From: CAJQQK01 sp049116495
GTDB lineage: Bacteria > Pseudomonadota > Alphaproteobacteria > Rhizobiales > Hyphomicrobiaceae
Length of the DNA: 64,000 nucleotides
Assembly (NCBI GenBank): GCA_049116495.1
Contig: JAGDYV010000074.1
Coordinates: 1 to 64,000 of the forward strand
Direction of reading: 5' to 3'
Each line of letters starts with the position of its first letter. Position 1 is the first letter of the stretch. Positions 62,510-64,000 of this stretch are shown here, one piece after another. A program made the translations under genes and the position numbers. The notes below the pieces were generated by a model that saw nothing but the letters and a program-made list of their open reading frames with translations, had not been told where the DNA came from and made no database searches.

Positions 62510-63328
62510 CTATCGCGGGTGTGTGATCGGTTCAACGGCAAATAAATGCTCAACCGGACCATTACCTTTGCCGACATTAAGCGCATCGGCACTTTGCAGG
62601 GCGTGCGTCAAATAGGATTTTGATGCCCGTACCGCCGGCTCCATCGGAAAACCAGCAGCAAGGTGGGCTGCGATCGCCGACGCCAACGTACAGCCGGTAC
62701 CATGAGTGTTCGACGTGTCGACCCGTAGGCCCCCGATGACAACCGGTCCATCCGATGTAACCAACACATCGTCAGCACGGTCTCCTTCGAAATGGCCGCC
62801 CTTCATGAGCACGGCCTGACACCCGGCATCACGCAAAGCCGTGCCCTGTGCCGTCAGTTCTTCGAGCGTTGCAGCGCGCTCAACACCCAACAATTGCGCG
62901 GCCTCGTCCATATTCGGTGTGAGCAACGTTGCAACGGGAAAAAGATGGTCTTTCAGGGCGGCAACGGCATCCTGCTCGATCAGCAGATCACCGCTAGTCG
63001 CGACCATCACGGGATCGATAACGCTCGGCACGCCAACCCGTGCCAACTGCACAGCGACCACCTCAATGATCGCAGCCGTGCCAAGCATGCCGGTCTTGAC
63101 GGCGCCAATCTCAAGATCATTGAAAACAGATGAGATCTGCTGGTCGACGAACGAAGCTGGCAGCATCTCAACGCCCTGAACGCCCATGGTATTCTGTGCT
63201 GTAATGGCAGTGAGCGCCGAAGCGCCGTAGACGCCCAGTGCACTGAACGTTTTGAGGTCAGCCTGGATGCCGGCACCGCCAGAACTGTCCGAACCCGCAA
63301 TTGTCAGCGCCAGCGGCCGTTTCGGCAT
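62510..63328 (-). CDS. thiD: Hydroxymethylpyrimidine / phosphomethylpyrimidine kinase
   Basis: 272-residue ribokinase-fold enzyme phosphorylating HMP and HMP-phosphate in thiamine synthesis. N-terminal TIAGSDSSGGAGIQADLKTF, then GASALTAITAQNTMGVQGVE, TGMLGTAAIIEVVAVQLAR, DPVMVATSGDLLI and the anion-hole/catalytic motif NTHGTGCTLASAIAAHLAAG with the Asp/Gly-Thr-Gly-Cys set. ATG 63328 is used; a GTG three codons earlier is possible. It follows ccdA with a 25-bp gap on the same strand, an unusual pairing. No TPP riboswitch was seen near it. Confidence 0.94.
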   Translation of the reverse strand: MPKRPLALTIAGSDSSGGAGIQADLKTFSALGVYGASALTAITAQNTMGVQGVEMLPASFVDQQISSVFNDLEIGAVKTGMLGTAAIIEVVAVQLARVGVPSVIDPVMVATSGDLLIEQDAVAALKDHLFPVATLLTPNMDEAAQLLGVERAATLEELTAQGTALRDAGCQAVLMKGGHFEGDRADDVLVTSDGPVVIGGLRVDTSNTHGTGCTLASAIAAHLAAGFPMEPAVRASKSYLTHALQSADALNVGKGNGPVEHLFAVEPITHPR

Positions 63329-63353
63329 AGGTCCCACCTGTAATTCGGCAGCA

Positions 63354-64000
63354 TCAGCGCCGTTGTCCTATGATGTCCTGCTGCAATTCCTTGGACATGA
63401 ACGAGCCCTCGAGTTCCACAAGCGCTGGAAATGTCTCAAGCATCCACTGCCCAACCCAGGTCATCGTCCCGGTCAGGAACATGATACCGGTAATAATCAG
63501 CATGACACCCATAAATCGCTCAACGGTCGTAAGGTGCTTCTTGATGCGCTGCAGAAACGACAAGAACGGCCGGATCGCAACCGCAGCCAGGACGAACGGG
63601 ATGCCAAGGCCAAGCGAATAAACAAATAACAATTGGACGCCACGTGCCACACTGTCTTCACTCGCAGCAACCGCCAGAACGGTCGCCAGTACCGGCCCGA
63701 TACACGGCGTCCAGCCAAACGCAAACGCGAGGCCGATCAGATAGGCCCCCGCAAGACTGGCACCCTGAACATTCGCCTCATAGCGCGCCTCACGATAGAG
63801 TAGCCCAATCCGGAATACGCCAAGAAAATGCAACCCGAACAGAATGATAACGGCGCCAGCGATCTTTGAGAGCGGTTCCTGATAGGACTGGATCAGTTGC
63901 CCGAAAGCAGATGCACCAGCGCCAAGACCAACAAAAACGGTTGTAAAACCGAGCACGAAGAAGATGGAACCGAGCACGACACGGCGCCAGACGGCGTCAT
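63354..64000 (-). CDS. ccdA: Cytochrome c biogenesis protein CcdA-like (N-terminus outside the window)
   Basis: C-terminal 215 codons of a CcdA/DsbD-type thiol-transfer membrane protein, which passes reducing power across the inner membrane for cytochrome c maturation. The frame stays open to the window edge. It reads VLGSIFFVLGFTTVFVGLGA, then IAGAVIILFGLHFLGVFRIG, then GLAFAFGWTPCIGPVLATVL with one redox Cys of the pair, and FVYSLGLGIPFVLAAVAIRP. The first Cys should lie upstream of the window. About five membrane segments remain. The thiD gene follows 25 bp downstream. Confidence 0.92.
   Translation of the reverse strand, partial: DAVWRRVVLGSIFFVLGFTTVFVGLGAGASAFGQLIQSYQEPLSKIAGAVIILFGLHFLGVFRIGLLYREARYEANVQGASLAGAYLIGLAFAFGWTPCIGPVLATVLAVAASEDSVARGVQLLFVYSLGLGIPFVLAAVAIRPFLSFLQRIKKHLTTVERFMGVMLIITGIMFLTGTMTWVGQWMLETFPALVELEGSFMSKELQQDIIGQRR

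Noticed and set aside
1..64000. CRISPR arrays, insertion sequences, prophage genes
   Set aside because: No regularly spaced repeats, transposase motifs or phage structural genes were seen on either strand.

Overview
The window is chromosomal DNA of an alphaproteobacterium, most likely Hyphomicrobiales (Rhizobiales). The clues are a PopZ-type DUF2497 protein next to tolC, pcm and valS; two porins with the Hyphomicrobiales N-terminal signature (DLGGNCC, then a DLEERVAELEATTARKGNRK-like stretch); the recG / sdhE-mfd / glmS-glmU neighbourhood; and the serB / miaA-ilvI-ilvH neighbourhood. No phage, IS element, CRISPR array or plasmid gene was seen. The only tRNA found is tRNA-Cys(GCA).

Layout. 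1-6.0 kb: valS (3' end cut by the window edge), popZ-like, tolC and pcm, all on the minus strand. 6.2-8.3 kb: tRNA-Cys, an acyl-CoA ligase and a small secreted protein. 8.6-11.9 kb: two paralogous porins, each followed by a clear intrinsic terminator. 12.4-16.3 kb, plus strand: a UbiH-like monooxygenase, a lipid A acyltransferase, a malyl-CoA lyase resembling the trifunctional Chloroflexus enzyme, and hspQ. 16.4-20.9 kb: an IalB-like secreted protein, a family-5 solute-binding protein, and a secreted protein made of six two-cysteine repeats. 21-32 kb: DNA repair (mfd, recG), sdhE, a SPOR protein, glmS and glmU. 32.4-38.2 kb: a second SPOR protein, a YpfJ-like metallopeptidase, malonyl-CoA decarboxylase, a metallo-beta-lactamase-fold hydrolase and a DUF599-type membrane protein. 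38.3-48.3 kb: a catabolic region with a TRAP transporter (fused DctQM plus DctP), an IclR regulator, a GMC oxidoreductase, an ABM-domain protein, a family III CoA-transferase and an IlvD/Edd sugar-acid-type dehydratase. 48.5-52.8 kb: a putative cysteine-peptidase-like protein, a secreted nuclease, an amidohydrolase and a second orphan solute-binding protein. 52.8-58 kb: ilvH, a glutathione transferase, ilvI, miaA and divergent serB. 58-64 kb: a Ca/Na antiporter, an ABC exporter coupled to threonine dehydratase, a secreted protein, thiD and a truncated ccdA.

How the genes work together. Most of the window is core housekeeping: envelope precursors (glmU/glmS, lpxL-like, tolC, porins), branched-chain amino acid synthesis, DNA repair and translation. 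The 38-48 kb block looks like an accessory uptake-and-oxidation module for an organic or sugar acid. The points most worth following up are the Chloroflexus-type malyl-CoA lyase, the 12-cysteine six-repeat secreted protein, a strongly structured intergenic region at about 44.75-44.97 kb with some 6S RNA resemblance, the glutathione transferase inserted between ilvI and ilvH, and the small protein with a Cys/His/Asp arrangement. Functions rest on motif recognition by eye; no database search was run.
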